The notes under the pieces: generated by a model | Database searches by the model: none | What the model saw: only the letters and a program-made list of their open reading frames with translations | Told to the model about the DNA's origin: nothing | Shown here: positions 1 to 11,966 of the stretch, piece by piece | Position numbering within the stretch: the first letter of the stretch is position 1 | Layout of the letters: each line of letters starts with the position of its first letter | Made by a program: the position numbers and the translations under genes | Source of the DNA: Valencia hispanica | Lineage: Eukaryota; Chordata; Actinopteri; Cyprinodontiformes; Valenciidae | Reading direction: 5' to 3' | DNA length: 64,000 nucleotides | Assembly (NCBI GenBank): GCA_963556495.2 | Contig: OY747713.1 | Location: forward strand, 34,669,961-34,733,960

Positions 1-412
1 ACCCCCCTACCAGTGTTTTTCTCCACCTACATTTCTGGTTTGAAAAATGCGGCAAAAGGAGGCGTTGCCTGGCGGACCGAGGGACATACGGGGGAGAGGG
101 CTGGGAAGTGTCAACACTTTCTTGCTATTCCAACTCCAACTTGCTACGGAAGTGTGGCCGAGGCTCGGCTTGTTTTAAACCCCACAGCAGCAGGATGGCT
201 TAAGTCGGTCAACACAGTAGAGCGAATAGCAATGCCCGATTCAAATTCAAGTGCAGTGTAGAGTTTTAACCTGAAGAGGGTGCCACACTGAGTTTTTGGT
301 AGAAAATTGATATTTTTACTAAAATGTACTAAAATACCAACAATTATCCCCGGACATGAAGACAGCACTATTAGACACAGCAAGAAATTTTGATTTGGGG
401 GTGAGTTGCTCT
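1..412. mobile_element. TTAA-flanked MITE, left end cut by window edge
   Basis: The right terminus reads ggggtgagttgctct and is followed at 413-416 by TTAA, the target site used by piggyBac-type and some other DNA transposons. Its reverse complement (agagcaactcaccccc) closely resembles the terminus of the complete element at 50769-51495 (agagtaactaaacccc), so I place both in one family. The interior has no convincing coding sequence; the open frames here are short and unrelated to known proteins. The other terminus lies just outside the window, because the first bases (accccccta) look like subterminal sequence. The MITE class is inferred from the missing transposase. Confidence 0.55.
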
Positions 413-416
413 TTAA

Positions 417-2675
417 GCAAAGGTAATTAGTTAAAGTAATTAAACTAAGTAATTTTTAAGTAATTACAGCAACCTTAAAATACTGTGGTACATATCGATT
501 TACTAAGGATAGATTCATGATATCTAAAACAGTGGCAGTAATCAAAGGGAACACTTATTTAAATAATTTGGTTGTGATTGGGTCCAGCATGTAAGCTTAA
601 AGTTTAGATGTAGCTAATAGTTTAGATTATTCTGGAAGCTTGAATGAATCAAAACAGTCTATCCAAACACAGATGAGGTTCTACAGTTACCTCTAGTGCT
701 GCCTCACCCACTGAGAAAGAAGTAATCATGTTTGGGAGGATGCCAATTATTTTTTTTTCAATAGAATTAACTATCACTACTGAGTGCTGGGGGTAAAAAA
801 GCAATCACGATTAGATCTACAGCTGATTCTGTAACAGAATAATTAATTTAGTTTCAGCAAGTCAAATGAAAAACAAAACAGTTATTGTATATGTACTTTA
901 TTGGAATTATGAAATAATTTGATTGTATGACATGAGGTCCCTCCGAGTTAGAAAATGGTGTTTGTGCCCAGCACCTCTATTATATATGTCATATTGAAAT
1001 TGGTGTTTCTCATATGAAGGTAACCTTGTTTGTAATGAAAATCAGCACAAAAAAAGACTCAGATTGTGTATCTAACCAACCATTTACAACAGTCATATTC
1101 AGGTTTTCACCTCTCAATCACAGAAAGGAAACACAAGTTTAATGGAGAAAGCAACAGAGCGGTTGTCCAAAACTCCAATCAAGAGGCAGAGTGAAATGAA
1201 ACGGAAAAAAAATGAGATGAGAAGACAAAGAAAGAGAGAATGAAGCCAGTTGTGTGGAGCCTATTCCTAATTATCTGTCTCAATTTATTTACTCTCCATC
1301 CAACCCTTTAAAGCTGCAGGGCCTTTAACACTCTTAATCAACCTCTCTCCCCAGCAGGGCCTGTATCTTCTTCACTTGTCTACATAATTGACTCTTCATG
1401 TTCAAGAGGCAATAAAAGTTTATGACTATTAAGCATAATATCAAGCAGGCCTTTTTTAAACTAAACTATTAGCAAGGGAAAGGTACATAGAAATCTGATA
1501 ATTAATTACTTACTTACACTGGGGAAGAATAATTACCATTGTTTTTGTTATTAGCTGATTAGTGGCCGGATTTGTAAGGATATAGAAGAGCTGATGGGTC
1601 ATCTATTGGTGCTTTGAAATGCTGAAATATTTTGATTTTTTTCAAACCTATGCAACTTGTCTATTGATGAGGATGAACAGACATTGGTCTTGTCTAACTC
1701 CCAAATGCTCTTTGCTGAATATCCAATGGTGTGCCAAAACAAGGTCAGTAATTTCTGCTGAAAAAAGTCATGTTCATTTTTTTTTTGCTATGACTCATGC
1801 TGATGACTCATGCTGTAGGCGAGAAATACTGTAAAATAACTGACATTTAGTTCAGTCTTTCTATGTTTCCTCACCTAACAAAACTTCCAGGACATCAATC
1901 TCTGACACAGTCACATCTAATGTAGGTGACACCTTTGGGTGAGAATGTAGGACCCAACAATAGCTGCTCCCTTCTCCTCTGAATAATTGGGTGTATTTTT
2001 AGGAATTGGCTTGGAATTGATATGGGAGACAAAGCGCTGCTCAGTGATCCATCCAGTGGTGCCAACCTTGGTGGCCGCAGTGACAAATATAGACATAAGG
2101 CATTCTCTTGCACCAAATTAGATCAAGCCAATGGGCCATGAAAAACTTGTCTTTGTGTCCCTGGAAGAACTTAAACCTACACTGCAAGGAAATTAAGTTC
2201 CAAACTTAGAAATGCTATCAAGACCTCTGAACTTGACCAAATTATTCCATTGGAAAAAGTATGCTCAATTTGAAAGAATAACCCATCATGAATGCTTTTG
2301 GACTCAGACACAACCAAGTAGTTATTTAGGTTGTTAATACCAGTGCTAACCATCATTACAGAGAACAGCCCTCTATATATTTGTTCCATAATTTATTCTA
2401 ATGAAGTTACATTTCAATTTGTTGAATAAAAGGTAACTATTGAATAGATAATAAAACATAAAGAGATGCCAATGGGCACTAAATAGCTGTCTAAAACCTT
2501 GTGCATTGGACATTTTGTTTAGAACTCCACACAAGAACTCAAAATTTGTTAAAATTAGAACACAAAATAATATTCAGTCAAACAAATGGTTGTACTTAGT
2601 AAGGATTATGGTAACATAAGACAGTAATATGCTACTAAAAATATTTTCAAAAATATTTTGTATACATATATATAA

Positions 2676-2680
<5 letters not shown>
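417..2680. other. No gene recognised
   Basis: AT-rich sequence with scattered stops in all frames. Open frames at 1619-1834, 1895-2116 and 2177-2389 are short, have no recognisable motif and no splice context that I trust. No repeat terminus, SINE promoter box or RNA gene was seen. Confidence 0.5.

Positions 2681-2745
<65 letters not shown>
2681..2745. repeat. (TA)n microsatellite
   Basis: About 32 uninterrupted TA dinucleotides, preceded by a less perfect TA-rich stretch from about 2661. It directly abuts a long hairpin at 2747-2824. Confidence 0.95.
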
Positions 2746-2746
<1 letters not shown>

Positions 2747-2748
<2 letters not shown>

Positions 2749-2824
2749 TAAATGTCAATACTTGGTATATTATAAGGGAAAAATATATTTTTTCCCTAAT
2801 AATATACTATTTGTTGACATTAAA
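2747..2824. repeat. Imperfect ~36-bp-arm hairpin beside the TA tract
   Basis: The sequence tttaaatgtcaatacttgg with the following 18 bases pairs with 2788-2824 in reverse complement, with a few mismatches. The pairing includes tataaggg against ccctaata and gtcaa against ttgac, around a 4-base AT loop. It could be a tiny foldback element or a palindrome created by repeat instability next to the (TA)n tract. There is no coding content. Confidence 0.7.
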
Positions 2825-4322
2825 ACATCCCAACAACATTCAATCAACGTGTTTTTCTGCAGCGTGACTCAATTGATTTGATAAAGGCAGTTGATGGAGC
2901 ATCCAACAGTCAGTCAAATACTGACTAAAGGTCACTTGGTATAGTGGAAGCATCATAAAAACTGCAAACAGAATTCTCAGCTGTCATCCTAAATCTGTTA
3001 AAAAATAAATAGCGGATTTCTACCAAGCTTGGCAGATGATGTCTTAGTCTTCGATTCAAGTGTTTGGTGAGAGGCCAGATAACTTTTGAACTAGTTTTTT
3101 TTCTGCTTGATTTGTAGAATGATGTCTTTCCATTAGCACAGTAGCTTTGAAATAATAGAAATATACAGTGTTAGCTCTAAAATATTTATACCATCACTGG
3201 CCAAACCTACATCTGTTTTCAAATTACTGAGTCACTATGATTTCTTAAATGCTGAAGCATCTCCTTGTTTGGGTCAAAATCATTGCGAAATATATTGTTC
3301 ATAAAGCAAATATAACAGCTGTACACTTTTTCTCTCTCTCACACAAGAGTCACCATTCAAAGTGATATGAGCTGCTGTTTTGTTTGTGATAGAATAGTTA
3401 GTGAGAAAACAGTCATGAATTTCCAAATCTGGATATTGTTTTCTTTTTTGTGTTTTGTTATTGCTTCTTTCATTGCAGTCATAAAGTGCGTGCAATAAAT
3501 AATCATACTCCCAGGTAAGAAATAATTGTTCACTTATTGAATATTGAACTGTACTGATTTGGATGGATTTCCTCTCCTGCTAGAATAGATCACATCCAAT
3601 TATTGTAGAAAATACATTAAAAAAAGCTAAGTTTAGCTTATTTAGGGGATCATTAACCATTTGATTTTAGATTATAGTTAAAATTGTTACCTTGTGTAGT
3701 CTGCGGTTAAGTCCAGCTTTTTTTGTCATACTGTATATGTAAAGTACAGCTATACATGGGCAGCAACACATTACATCTGAAAAGGTAGCAGTACATGTTG
3801 TCACAACAATGAGTACATGACCTGTCTGCTAGCCGTGCTGCAGATTTACACTAGGATATGGCTGCCTGGACAACAGTTAGGTGTATATTGGTTTGAGACG
3901 AGATTGTTGACACTGAGCAGCATTTTTTTGTGTGCTGGTTTGTAAGCAACCAACATTGGATGTTCTTTGGAAAACAAGTCCTCAAAACAGTGGCATACAA
4001 CAGAATGCTCAGAAACTCTGACTTTTATTACTACAGATCTAATCAGCATGGGCTGAGAACTATCATTGACCTAACTTGTTTATTAGTAATAATAAGACAA
4101 AATAAAGCAATTTTAAGCAAATTTACTGGATAACATAGCTAGCTATTAGCCTGTTGCAGGTTAGTGCAGCACTATGCTTTCCTCAATGTGGCTTAATGAA
4201 AGTATGTAGGAACACTGTGTATTTGCAAGACATTATTAGTGATGCATCGTCTAAAAGCTGAAATCAGAATTGAAAGTAGAGGTGGAGGTACTACTTTGGT
4301 ATCAAGACATGTTACACATACT
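2825..4322. other. No gene recognised
   Basis: AT-rich sequence. Overlapping open frames at 3280-3495, 3846-4049 and 3930-4133 oppose each other and carry no domain. No repeat family was recognised. Confidence 0.5.
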
Positions 4323-4929
4323 TAGGCCCTGTCTACATTAGGCTGTTTAAGTGTTTAAATGAATAAATATATAGTCAATACCCCGTCTTGGCCACACTAC
4401 CACATTGTTTAAGGTTCCCCTACATGGATATTTTTTTACACAGGTAAGTGGGCCATCTATTTCTTAAATGTCCGGCTCTTGGATTAATTTTGGATTTGTT
4501 AGGCGTTTAAGAACTGAGTTTGAAGGAAGGAAGTGACATCAGAAAACACGCGCCGCAGCCAGCTTTATAACAACCAGTGATCACTCACAGGTAAGCAATA
4601 GGAAGATGGAGGCGAATCATCCAAACATGCCCTTGTTGCTCCTTCTTGTACCTGTAGAGGCGCTTGTAAAAATCACACAAGAATATCTTAAGAGAAGGCA
4701 CGGTGCGATTTCAGCAATTTCGAATACACCATATCTCAGACGGTGACTGTGAGGTCATATATGTGGCTTTGCCTTTTTTTTCCGCACATGCCTACTAGGT
4801 CGGGGTTGTGTCAGCGGGCGGAGGGGGGAGGGGGTCATAAACGATGCTTTGTGTGTGTGGACAGGTATAAGGTTAGGTGGGATATAACCTGTAAAACCTT
4901 AGCGGTGTTAGTGTAGAAGCAACCTTAGA
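4323..4929. mobile_element. Putative non-autonomous DNA transposon with weak terminal repeats
   Basis: The left end (taggccctgtctacatta) and the reverse complement of the right end (taaggttgcttctacacta) can be aligned as degenerate terminal repeats. The left one resembles the GGCCCTGT-type termini common in fish DNA transposons. The GC-rich interior (ggtcggggttgtgtcagcggg) differs from its AT-rich flanks. No transposase is visible. Boundaries and class are inferred, and no target duplication was established. Confidence 0.35.
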
Positions 4930-5194
4930 CCATCCTTTAGCAGGTTTTTCTCAAAACTTGGGAGCATTTTGTCACCCCTCCCCCAAAGCATAATTTTAGT
5001 AGATGCTAATGTAAAAAAGAAACATTTTCAGTCTGAATATCGCACAGATCATTGTTTTTAGTTTTTAGCTTTTTTACACAGACCATTGTTAATATTTTCG
5101 TCAATCCAAAAAATCAAAAAAGTAAACTCAACTGTAAACTTATAAAGATATGGTTGTCTGCTGTAAACGGGCAAGCCAGGCAAAAGGAACCTTA

Positions 5195-6158
5195 CGGTCT
5201 TTGCTCACCGGGTCCGATGCAAATAAACAACACGAAATTGCAAAAAATCGGAGGCCGAAAATCGACGTGTTGTGTATGCACACCAGACGCGCTGCAAAAT
5301 TGCAAATAAATTATGAATATTATTTTAAAAAAACATTCCGCACATCCCTCATCAACAACAGAGAACACGGGTAAGGGAATGTTGTGATGAGAACATCGTG
5401 GCTGTAGTTAACAAATATGATATTCCTCTGTAATCAATCATAACATACACAACAATAAACCAAACGTAAATTGTCCTATTTAACGTGTAGCCAAACCATT
5501 GACGAGCATTTCAACTGTGAGAAAACAAATCACATCTAGCGCAAAAGACGATTTCACGCACTCCAGGTTAATAAGTTACCGCATCTTGTTTGAGATGTTA
5601 TGGATTTGTGACAATGTGTTTGATTAACGTTCAAGTTTTGTAAACTTTTGTGTACATTTCTGCTTGAATTTCCAAGAGGTGTCAAGTCATGACATATCGA
5701 GAGCTGATGGCTGCACAGCTATTTGTACACATTGATTTACTTACCATCTTCATATCCAAGTTCTTCGGCAATGGATCGCCACACATTATCCTTATAATCG
5801 TTGTTCTTGTAGTTTTTCTCTTTTTTATTAAAGAGACAGGGGTGCTGGGACATAAAAAGGATCAGACGCTCAGTCATGGTGAAGAAAAAAATTTGTTACT
5901 TCAATGAAAGTGACACTTCAGGTCGCGACTCTCTGCTCTGATGACGCCATCACCATGTCTCTGATTGGTCAAGTGTTAATCTGTCGGATACAAGTTTTTA
6001 AAAAATTGACCTCAATCCGAAAAATAAAACTCGCAAAATCGCAGGATGGAATTTCGTCAGTGGTGTGCACGTCCCCATTGACTTGACATTGATTCGAAAG
6101 AAAATACTGTAGTGTGAATTAATCGCACAAAAAAAACGGACCCGGTGTGCAAAGACCT
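5195..6158. mobile_element. PIF/Harbinger-type element, 964 bp, TTA target duplication
   Basis: The terminal repeats ggtctttgctcaccgggtcc (left) and ggtctttgcacaccgggtcc (reverse complement of the right end) differ at a single position. TTA flanks both sides (5192-5194 and 6159-6161), matching the TWA target preference of PIF/Harbinger transposons. There is no transposase gene, but a minus-strand MADF exon at 5745-5877 is retained; Harbinger elements classically carry such a DNA-binding partner. It is therefore probably an internally deleted, non-autonomous copy. A Tc1 remnant begins immediately to the right. Confidence 0.75.
5745..5877 (-). CDS. MADF (Myb/SANT-like) domain exon of a Harbinger accessory gene
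   Basis: Translating the minus strand from the ATG at 5877 gives about 44 residues with the MADF pattern: MTERLILFMSQHPCLF, then NKKEKNYKNNDYKDN and VWRSIAEELGYED. This has the order LI..M..HP.L(F), the basic Y-K-N segment and the W..IA..LG helix of the family. The exon ends at 5745 in ATG|gtaagt, a good splice donor. A downstream exon was not identified with confidence; a possible acceptor ttttctcacag lies near 5510 on this strand. MADF proteins bind DNA, and in Harbinger transposons they act with the transposase in the nucleus. No stop or frameshift occurs inside the exon, unlike most coding remnants here. Confidence 0.65.
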
Positions 6159-6164
6159 TTAATC

Positions 6165-6831
6165 AGAGAAGTATGTGGGAGTTCCATTGTAACCATGCCA
6201 TAGCTGCAGAGTATCTGTTGACAGGACACAGTTATGTTGTGTCAGCCATCTTGTGAGAAGAAAAGAATATAATGGTGGCAGCATCATAGTGTGGGGATGG
6301 TTGGAGTTGACAGGAAGATGGATGGAATTACAGCAAAACACTTGAGACTGGGGCAATGGTTCATGATCTTCCAGAAGAAATATCCTAAACATAAAGAAAT
6401 AACAATGGGCTGGTTTAGATCAAAGCACACTGATTTGTTAAAATGGGCAGTCAAAGTTTGGACCTAAATCCAATTGAGAAATTGAGGAACGACTTGAAAT
6501 TTGATATTTACTGATGCTTTCTATACAATTGGGCTTAGTTTGAGATATTTCATTACAAAAAGTGGGCAAAAAATGTCCATCTAGATGGACAAAGCTAGCA
6601 GACTCCAAATGACACAATGTATGAAATAGAAATGCCTGCCACACTTCAAAGAGGTTTAATCACATAGAGCACCATCTATGGTTTTGGTCCCCTTACAGTG
6701 ATGCACTGATTTGTATGGTTCAGTTATATCAAAGTGCCATAAAATCACACTAAAATCCATTTAGGTTTGCAGTTTCAACATGACAAATTTAGGAAAAGTT
6801 CAAGGGGTATGAATACTTTTCAAAGGCACTG
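6165..6831 (+). mobile_element. Tc1/mariner remnant, 5' truncated
   Basis: The decayed transposase C-terminal half is readable in pieces: gtggcagcatcata (GGSIM motif), aagatggatgga, tttagatcaaagcaca, then cctaaatccaattgag (the LNPIE motif carrying the third catalytic residue). It closes with the terminus gggtatgaatacttttcaaaggcactg followed by TA at 6832-6833. Many indels make the frame unrecoverable. The left half is missing, and the Harbinger element at 5195-6158 abuts the break. Confidence 0.75.
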
Positions 6832-7653
6832 TACTTTAGCTATGTTAAACACAGCTGTACTGAGTGGTACCCACACACAAGCATCTGGAAACTTTGATTG
6901 TTTGGGGGGAGTAATCCTCCCCCCATGGCACTGCTGTCATTTTGCACCTATTTCCCAGGATTATTCCACCTCAATACTCAGCAGAAAACAAGTCAGAACC
7001 AAAGCAAAGCCTGTAGCTTTTCACCCTTGAATTTGATCAATCCCAGGTGGACACAATTTTTTTGAGTGTCTTACTGTAATAGCATATTACCACAGACAGC
7101 TGCTGGACAGATGCAACCACTGTAATTTAATCAATCACTGGAATGCACTGGGTGTCACCATCATTCTTCTGGGGGTCTTAGAACTTGCGAGAAGACAATT
7201 GCCCTGTTGATTAAATGCTATGCATTTAGCACAGTCCATTCTGATACCTTTAACACTATTAGATTCAAGTAATTCAGCTAAATGATCAATGGACGAGATC
7301 TGCATTGTGCACACGTATTTCACATTAAGAGGATACACACACTGCCTTTAAATCATTCCACACTTGAGGTGAAATCCAGTGTCTTAATCAACTCACTCCA
7401 TTCAACTCCTTTATTTCACACACTTAGTTCATGTTATCTTTAAGAAACTGTACAAGAAACACTTCAAGTTTTCTAACACCAAATGAAATGCATGTACAAA
7501 CAAAGAAAACACACAACTGTTCATTGACAAATGCCAGCTTTCAACAAACACAGCTATCCAGTATTTCCTATGTGGGGACATTTTAAAAATAGGACAAGAC
7601 ATTTTTATACATACTTTGGGTGACAAAGTGTTCATATTTACTGTGCTGCTAAA
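6832..7653. other. No gene recognised
   Basis: No repeat terminus, coding motif or RNA gene was seen. The open frames at 7135-7338 and 7429-7665 have no recognisable similarity. Confidence 0.5.
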
Positions 7654-7880
7654 TGGTAAATGCATACGCTATATTTGTATAGCTCTTTTTCAGTCAAAGG
7701 ACTGCAAAGCACTTTACACTACATTCAGTCATTCACTCATTCTCACGCTGGTGGTGGTGAGCTACATTGAAGCCACCACGCTGACAGAAGCGAGGCTGCC
7801 GTACACACAGGTGTCATCAGGCTCTCTGACCACCACCAGCAGCCAAGGTAGGTGAAGTGTCTTGCCCAAGGACAACCCCT
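7654..7880 (-). mobile_element. tRNA-derived SINE, antisense, 5' truncated
   Basis: Read on the minus strand, this matches the body and tail of the complete SINE at 37556-37849. Shared blocks are a CTTGGGCAAGACACTTCACC-like segment, a GGTGGTGGTCAGAGAGCC-like segment and the tail with AAAGTGCTTTGCAGTCC and AGAGCTATACAAATA. The tRNA-like head with the pol III boxes is missing, as expected for 5' truncation during retrotransposition. Confidence 0.75.
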
Positions 7881-8475
7881 GATGTCTGAAGTGAAACTCA
7901 AAAAGAAAAATGCACTACTTCTCATTGTTTTTTATTAGAACTGCTAATTTAAAGTTTTTTTTTCCACTTGCAGAGCCTGTGCTGCAAAACTTTTAATTGC
8001 TGTTCTAGTTGTTTGCGAGAGGGCACTGCTCTGGTAAACTGTACAGACATGAACAGATTTTAGTAGTCTGAAAGAAGGCGGTGAATCATTCTGTTTCTCA
8101 ATTTAGTGACATGACGAGAGCAAGAATTACTTTTTACAGAGGAACTAAGATCAGAATTAAGCCACCTTTTTATCTGTTGATTAAACGGGGACAAACCCTA
8201 CCATCTTACAGCTGGTTCGTTGCCGTGGTAGCAGCAATTTTTGATCAAAGTTTTGAACAATTCATGGAACATTATGATCATCTCTGCAAAAAAAAAAGAG
8301 TACGAACAAATATCGAGATCAAACTTGTCCACATGAGGTAATAAGCTAAGGTTAGTAATTTATCAGTAATAAGGTAAAAAATTATTTTATATTTTCAAGC
8401 ATTTTAAATATTGTTTATTATAGGATGTTAATAATCTTACAAGTTGTACAATATGTGGAAACAGGGGAACTCTAT
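7881..8475. other. No gene recognised
   Basis: AT-rich sequence with one open frame (8081-8341 plus, 86 codons) that has no recognisable domain. No repeats were seen. Confidence 0.45.
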
Positions 8476-8608
8476 CAATCCATCCATCCATCCATCCATC
8501 ATATATATCCTCTTGTCCATGAAGGGTTGTGGGGGAGGCTATTTCCAGCAGTCATTGGATAAGAGGTGAGTTACACCTTGGACAGGTCGCCACTCTATCA
8601 CTGAATCC
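8476..8608. repeat. (ATCC)n tract with LINE-like 3' UTR remnant
   Basis: About six ATCC units are followed by atatcctcttgtcc, gggggaggct and ttacaccttggacaggtcgcc. This last block occurs in a very common teleost LINE-derived dispersed repeat. No coding sequence. The family assignment rests on memory of the consensus and is approximate. Confidence 0.5.
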
Positions 8609-9044
8609 TGTTAAAAATGTAGGTAATTTAATTGGCACTCATGGTAAAAGTGTGTAAAAAGACTTAATTTAATTTCTTCAATTACTTCAGTGTCATAATC
8701 TTATTTCTGAAAATTCAAAAGAATCCAAAATCTACTTTAAAAATTGACAAATTAAATGTATCACTAGTGGCACAATTATTGGTAATACTGCTGTTTTTGT
8801 ACAACCCCCTTCTGCCAAGAGGACACCACATAGTTTTTCATTGTACAAGCTTGGAGTGTCAAGAGCCAAGGATCTTCAATGATTCCTCACCATTCAATCT
8901 TTATAATGTAGAATGTATAGTGCCCTGTGTCCTCTTACACTTTTGTCTCTGTAGCTAAACCCTATAGGTTTTCTAAAGGATTTAGCTCCAGGTTGACCTT
9001 GTGTCTGATGAACTAGTTAAATACTGGACTCAGACCTGAACCTC
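8609..9044. other. No gene recognised
   Basis: AT-rich sequence; the 63-codon open frame at 8767-8958 has no recognisable motif. Confidence 0.4.
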
Positions 9045-9767
9045 CAGGGTCACATAAGGCAATAACAAGGTCAGCCTTCTATCATTTGAAGAACATTTCT
9101 AGGATTAAAGGACTGATGTCGCAACAGGACCTCGAAAAACTCATCCATGTGTTTATCTTTTGTTGGATTGATTATTGCAACAGCGATCTCACCGGTCTGC
9201 CTAAAAAGTCAATTAGACACCTGCAGCTGATCCAGAACGCTTCTGCACTCGTCCTCATTAGAACCAGGAAAGTAGAGCACATCACCCCAGTTCTAAAGTC
9301 CTTACACTGGCTCCCTGTAGCTCAGACAATAGAAATACTCAAAATACTTTTACTAGTTTATAAATCATTGAATGGCTTAGCACCAAAGTATTTTGAAGAT
9401 CTACTGTGTCTACCCAACAGACCACTCCTCTAATTCCAGTCTACTTGACATCCCTAGAACCAAACATGGAGAAGCAGCTTTCAGTCTCTATGCTCCTCTA
9501 ATCTGGAACAAACCTCAAACTGCAAAGCTGCTGAAACACTGAGTTATTTTAAATAACAAGTAAAAACTCATCTGTTTAGAGCTGCCTATGAGTAATGTTG
9601 TCATCTATCATATGTCTTGTACGTGCTTCTTGCCTTATTGCTGTTTTTACTTTATATGCTTTGTCTGTGTTTCACTGCTATTTTTATTTTATCCCTTAAT
9701 CCTGTAAAGCACCTTAAATTACCTTGTTGTTGAAAGTGTGCTATAGAAATAAAATCGCCTTGCCTAT
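9045..9767 (+). mobile_element. Non-LTR retrotransposon 3' end with reverse-transcriptase C-terminus
   Basis: The frame from about 9071 to 9433 encodes SAFYHLKNISRIKG, then FIFCWIDYCNSDLTGLPKKS, LQLIQNASA and ITPVLKSLHWLPV. These are the conserved blocks after the reverse-transcriptase domain in LINEs such as L2/CR1-group elements. A stop at 9433 and a frameshift separate this from the next block (TKHGEAAFSLYAP). The 3' end is gaaagtgtgctatagaaata followed by ataaaatcgccttgcc, and the same tail recurs alone near 35750. The copy is a 5'-truncated dead insertion; the clade is not certain. Confidence 0.85.
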
Positions 9768-10246
9768 GCTGATTTGGTTGTATGTTTGTTTTTTATTACT
9801 ATCCTGCTAAAAATAAGTAAATAAATAAAACATTCCCTGCCTCTTGTAGAGTTCAGATTTTTCTTTAAAAGACATTCTGATATTTCAAATAATTCATGAT
9901 GCCATAGAACCTTAGAAGACCAACAGGCCCACATCATTAATATTTCACTGTACTAAAATGTAACCTTTGTTTTATCCTTGACCCGCCTTAAGTGTTTGTT
10001 AGCAAAAAGTTCAATTTGAACAAAGCACGCGGTTCTAATTAGTCAAGACCCATTTAAAGTTCCTTAACATGGGATTTTTGTTCTCAAAAAATTTTCTAGA
10101 GTTTTCTAGATTTTCTGTGTGAGAATGTGTCACTACAATAAAAAATATAAATTTTTTTGGGATGGTTTTTACATGTATTTACTAGGGGTGCTATCAACCT
10201 TTTCATCTCAAGAAATACATTTTGGACTATAAGGATTTATCAGAAC
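9768..10246. other. No gene recognised
   Basis: AT-rich flank after the LINE tail; no open frame or repeat terminus was seen. Confidence 0.45.
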
Positions 10247-10560
10247 TACCGTAATTTTCGGACTATTGAGCATACCTGAATTTAAGCTGCACCAGCTAAA
10301 TTTGAAAAGAAAAACACATTTTGAACATATATAGGCTGCACTTGAATATAAGCTGCAGGTTTTCATGTTGTAACATGAGATATTTACATAGAAGGACGGT
10401 ATATGGAATATGTTTTTTTTTTTGTAATTGTAATTTATTTAATGCTTAGAGCTTTGTGCTCTGCCTGAAAATCGTCAGTATGGCACCAACACGAAAGTAA
10501 CATGCCTGGTTAGAAAATAACACATATTTAGCCTACAAGAAAAGTAAATGGTAGCCATCC
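10247..10560. repeat. Dispersed repeat beginning ACCGTAATTTTCGGACTAT
   Basis: The block starting accgtaattttcggactat, followed by tttaagctgcacc and aatataagctgcagg, is a very common vertebrate/teleost DNA-transposon-type repeat with 'ataagctgca' units. Here it is a single degraded copy. I cannot define its second terminus or class. Confidence 0.45.
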
Positions 10561-10734
10561 TCATCTTCCTCTTCCTCTTGCACACTAAAGGCAATGTCTC
10601 ACTATCAATTAATTGATGCCAAGCCTTCATGCAGTAGCTCTATTTCCTTATTTGACGGCCAGCTTGATTGCCTTTAACTTAAAAGCAGCATCATATGCAT
10701 GATGCACAAAATAACAGTTCAAACTCAAAATTAA

Positions 10735-11350
10735 CACTAGAACGGCCATGGCAGTCATTTTGACTGTTTTTCAATTTGTATGTTTAATTACTTCACGAAA
10801 AAAAAAACCATAAAGCCTTGCTGTTTCATGACTTTTCCTAAACCTCGGTAAACTTTCATAAAAAATAGATTTCATATTTAGTGTTCAAAGGATAGATAAA
10901 ATACAATCATTTCTACCTATTTCGGCCATGGGCAGTCATTTTGACTGTTGTATTTAAACCTCATTTAACTACCTTGCAAGTTTACTACTGAGAAAATACG
11001 AAAGTTAATTAGCTAAACAATGTTTTAAAAACCAATATAAGGCAAAAATGACCATTTTTAATTTGATAGACAAAGTTTAAAAATGCAAGCTTTTACCTGA
11101 ATCGAACATCAGCCTCAAACTATTAGTGTAACATACATAGAAGAGCATTTTTTCAATCAACTCATTTGAAAAATTTAACAAAAACACATTACTATAAATT
11201 GACAACAATATTTGTTTCCTTTAGCACAGAAAAAAATAGAAACGATTTTTATATTATCAAAATAAATATGTAGCCTACTGAAGGATAACAGTGAAAGTAT
11301 GTAAGTATGAAATAGAAGCAACAGAACAAGCTGGATGTCAAAACTCAGTA
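10735..11350. repeat. Left inverted arm of the piggyBac element
   Basis: From about 10924 to 11350 this arm is complementary to 12774-13190. Paired blocks include gcaagtttactactgaga with tctcagtagtaaacttgc, and gaacaagctggatgtcaaaa with ttttgacatccagcttgttc. It is longer than its partner because about 180 bp, bounded by two copies of the ggccatgg-gcagtcattttgactg motif, are present only here. Confidence 0.8.
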
Positions 11351-11444
11351 AAAAATGTAAAGCTCATAAATATAAGAATATCTATATTATTTTAACTATT
11401 TACACTATTTAAAATGAGGCTAATAAAATTATTTACAGCACAAA

Positions 11445-11880
11445 GGAAGCGCAAATCACCTCTCTTTGCCTTGCGCAACTCCCACACATAGCTTTGCAGC
11501 ATCTGCTGCAGGTGTTGGTTTTAAGTTTTACTTTTAGTGCAGCTTCTCCGCACCTGGCACTGCCTCCTTTTTTGCACATTGGAGACTGGATGGCCTAGAA
11601 CAGCACCTTGTTCCACCTGCTTGATGGCCGTCTCCCCTCTATAAACTCAGCTCAAAGCTCCTCTCCGAGCTGCCGCAGGAATTTACATCGTGGGATCTGG
11701 GTGCCAACTCACTTCTGGAACGGCACATGGATATTTATTCCTGCAAGGTAAAGAATATTATAAAAAACAGTGACGGGCCATCTCTGTGTACCACCCTTTG
11801 TGGAATACTTCTAGCCATCTGATCCAGGATATCAAGGCCATATATTGTTTCGTTGTAGTATTGCACAGACATACCTGTCA
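11445..11880 (-). pseudogene. piggyBac transposase C-terminus, decayed
   Basis: Minus-strand blocks in order are YNETIYGLDILDQMAR (the YN.T..G.D.LDQM piggyBac motif, about 11750-11850), then KFLRQLGEEL with a stop and AEFIEGRRPSSRWNK. Finally comes the cysteine-rich C-terminal zinc-binding domain: RRQCQVRRSCTKSKT, then after a one-base shift NTCSRCCKAMCGSCARQRE. This domain binds the element's subterminal DNA in piggyBac proteins. The catalytic aspartates lie in the missing N-terminal part, so no active protein can be made. The order and strand match the TTAA-flanked arms. Confidence 0.8.
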
Positions 11881-11966
11881 AGTTTTGGATCTGAAAATAA
11901 GGGAAATTTTTCCGACGCCCGCCGCAAGCTGTTCCACTGCCCCGAAAACAACCCCTTTTCAACCTT

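Noticed and set aside
4510..4900. CpG-island promoter of a host gene
   Set aside because: The GC-richer stretch is short and lies inside a putative transposon; no exon follows it.
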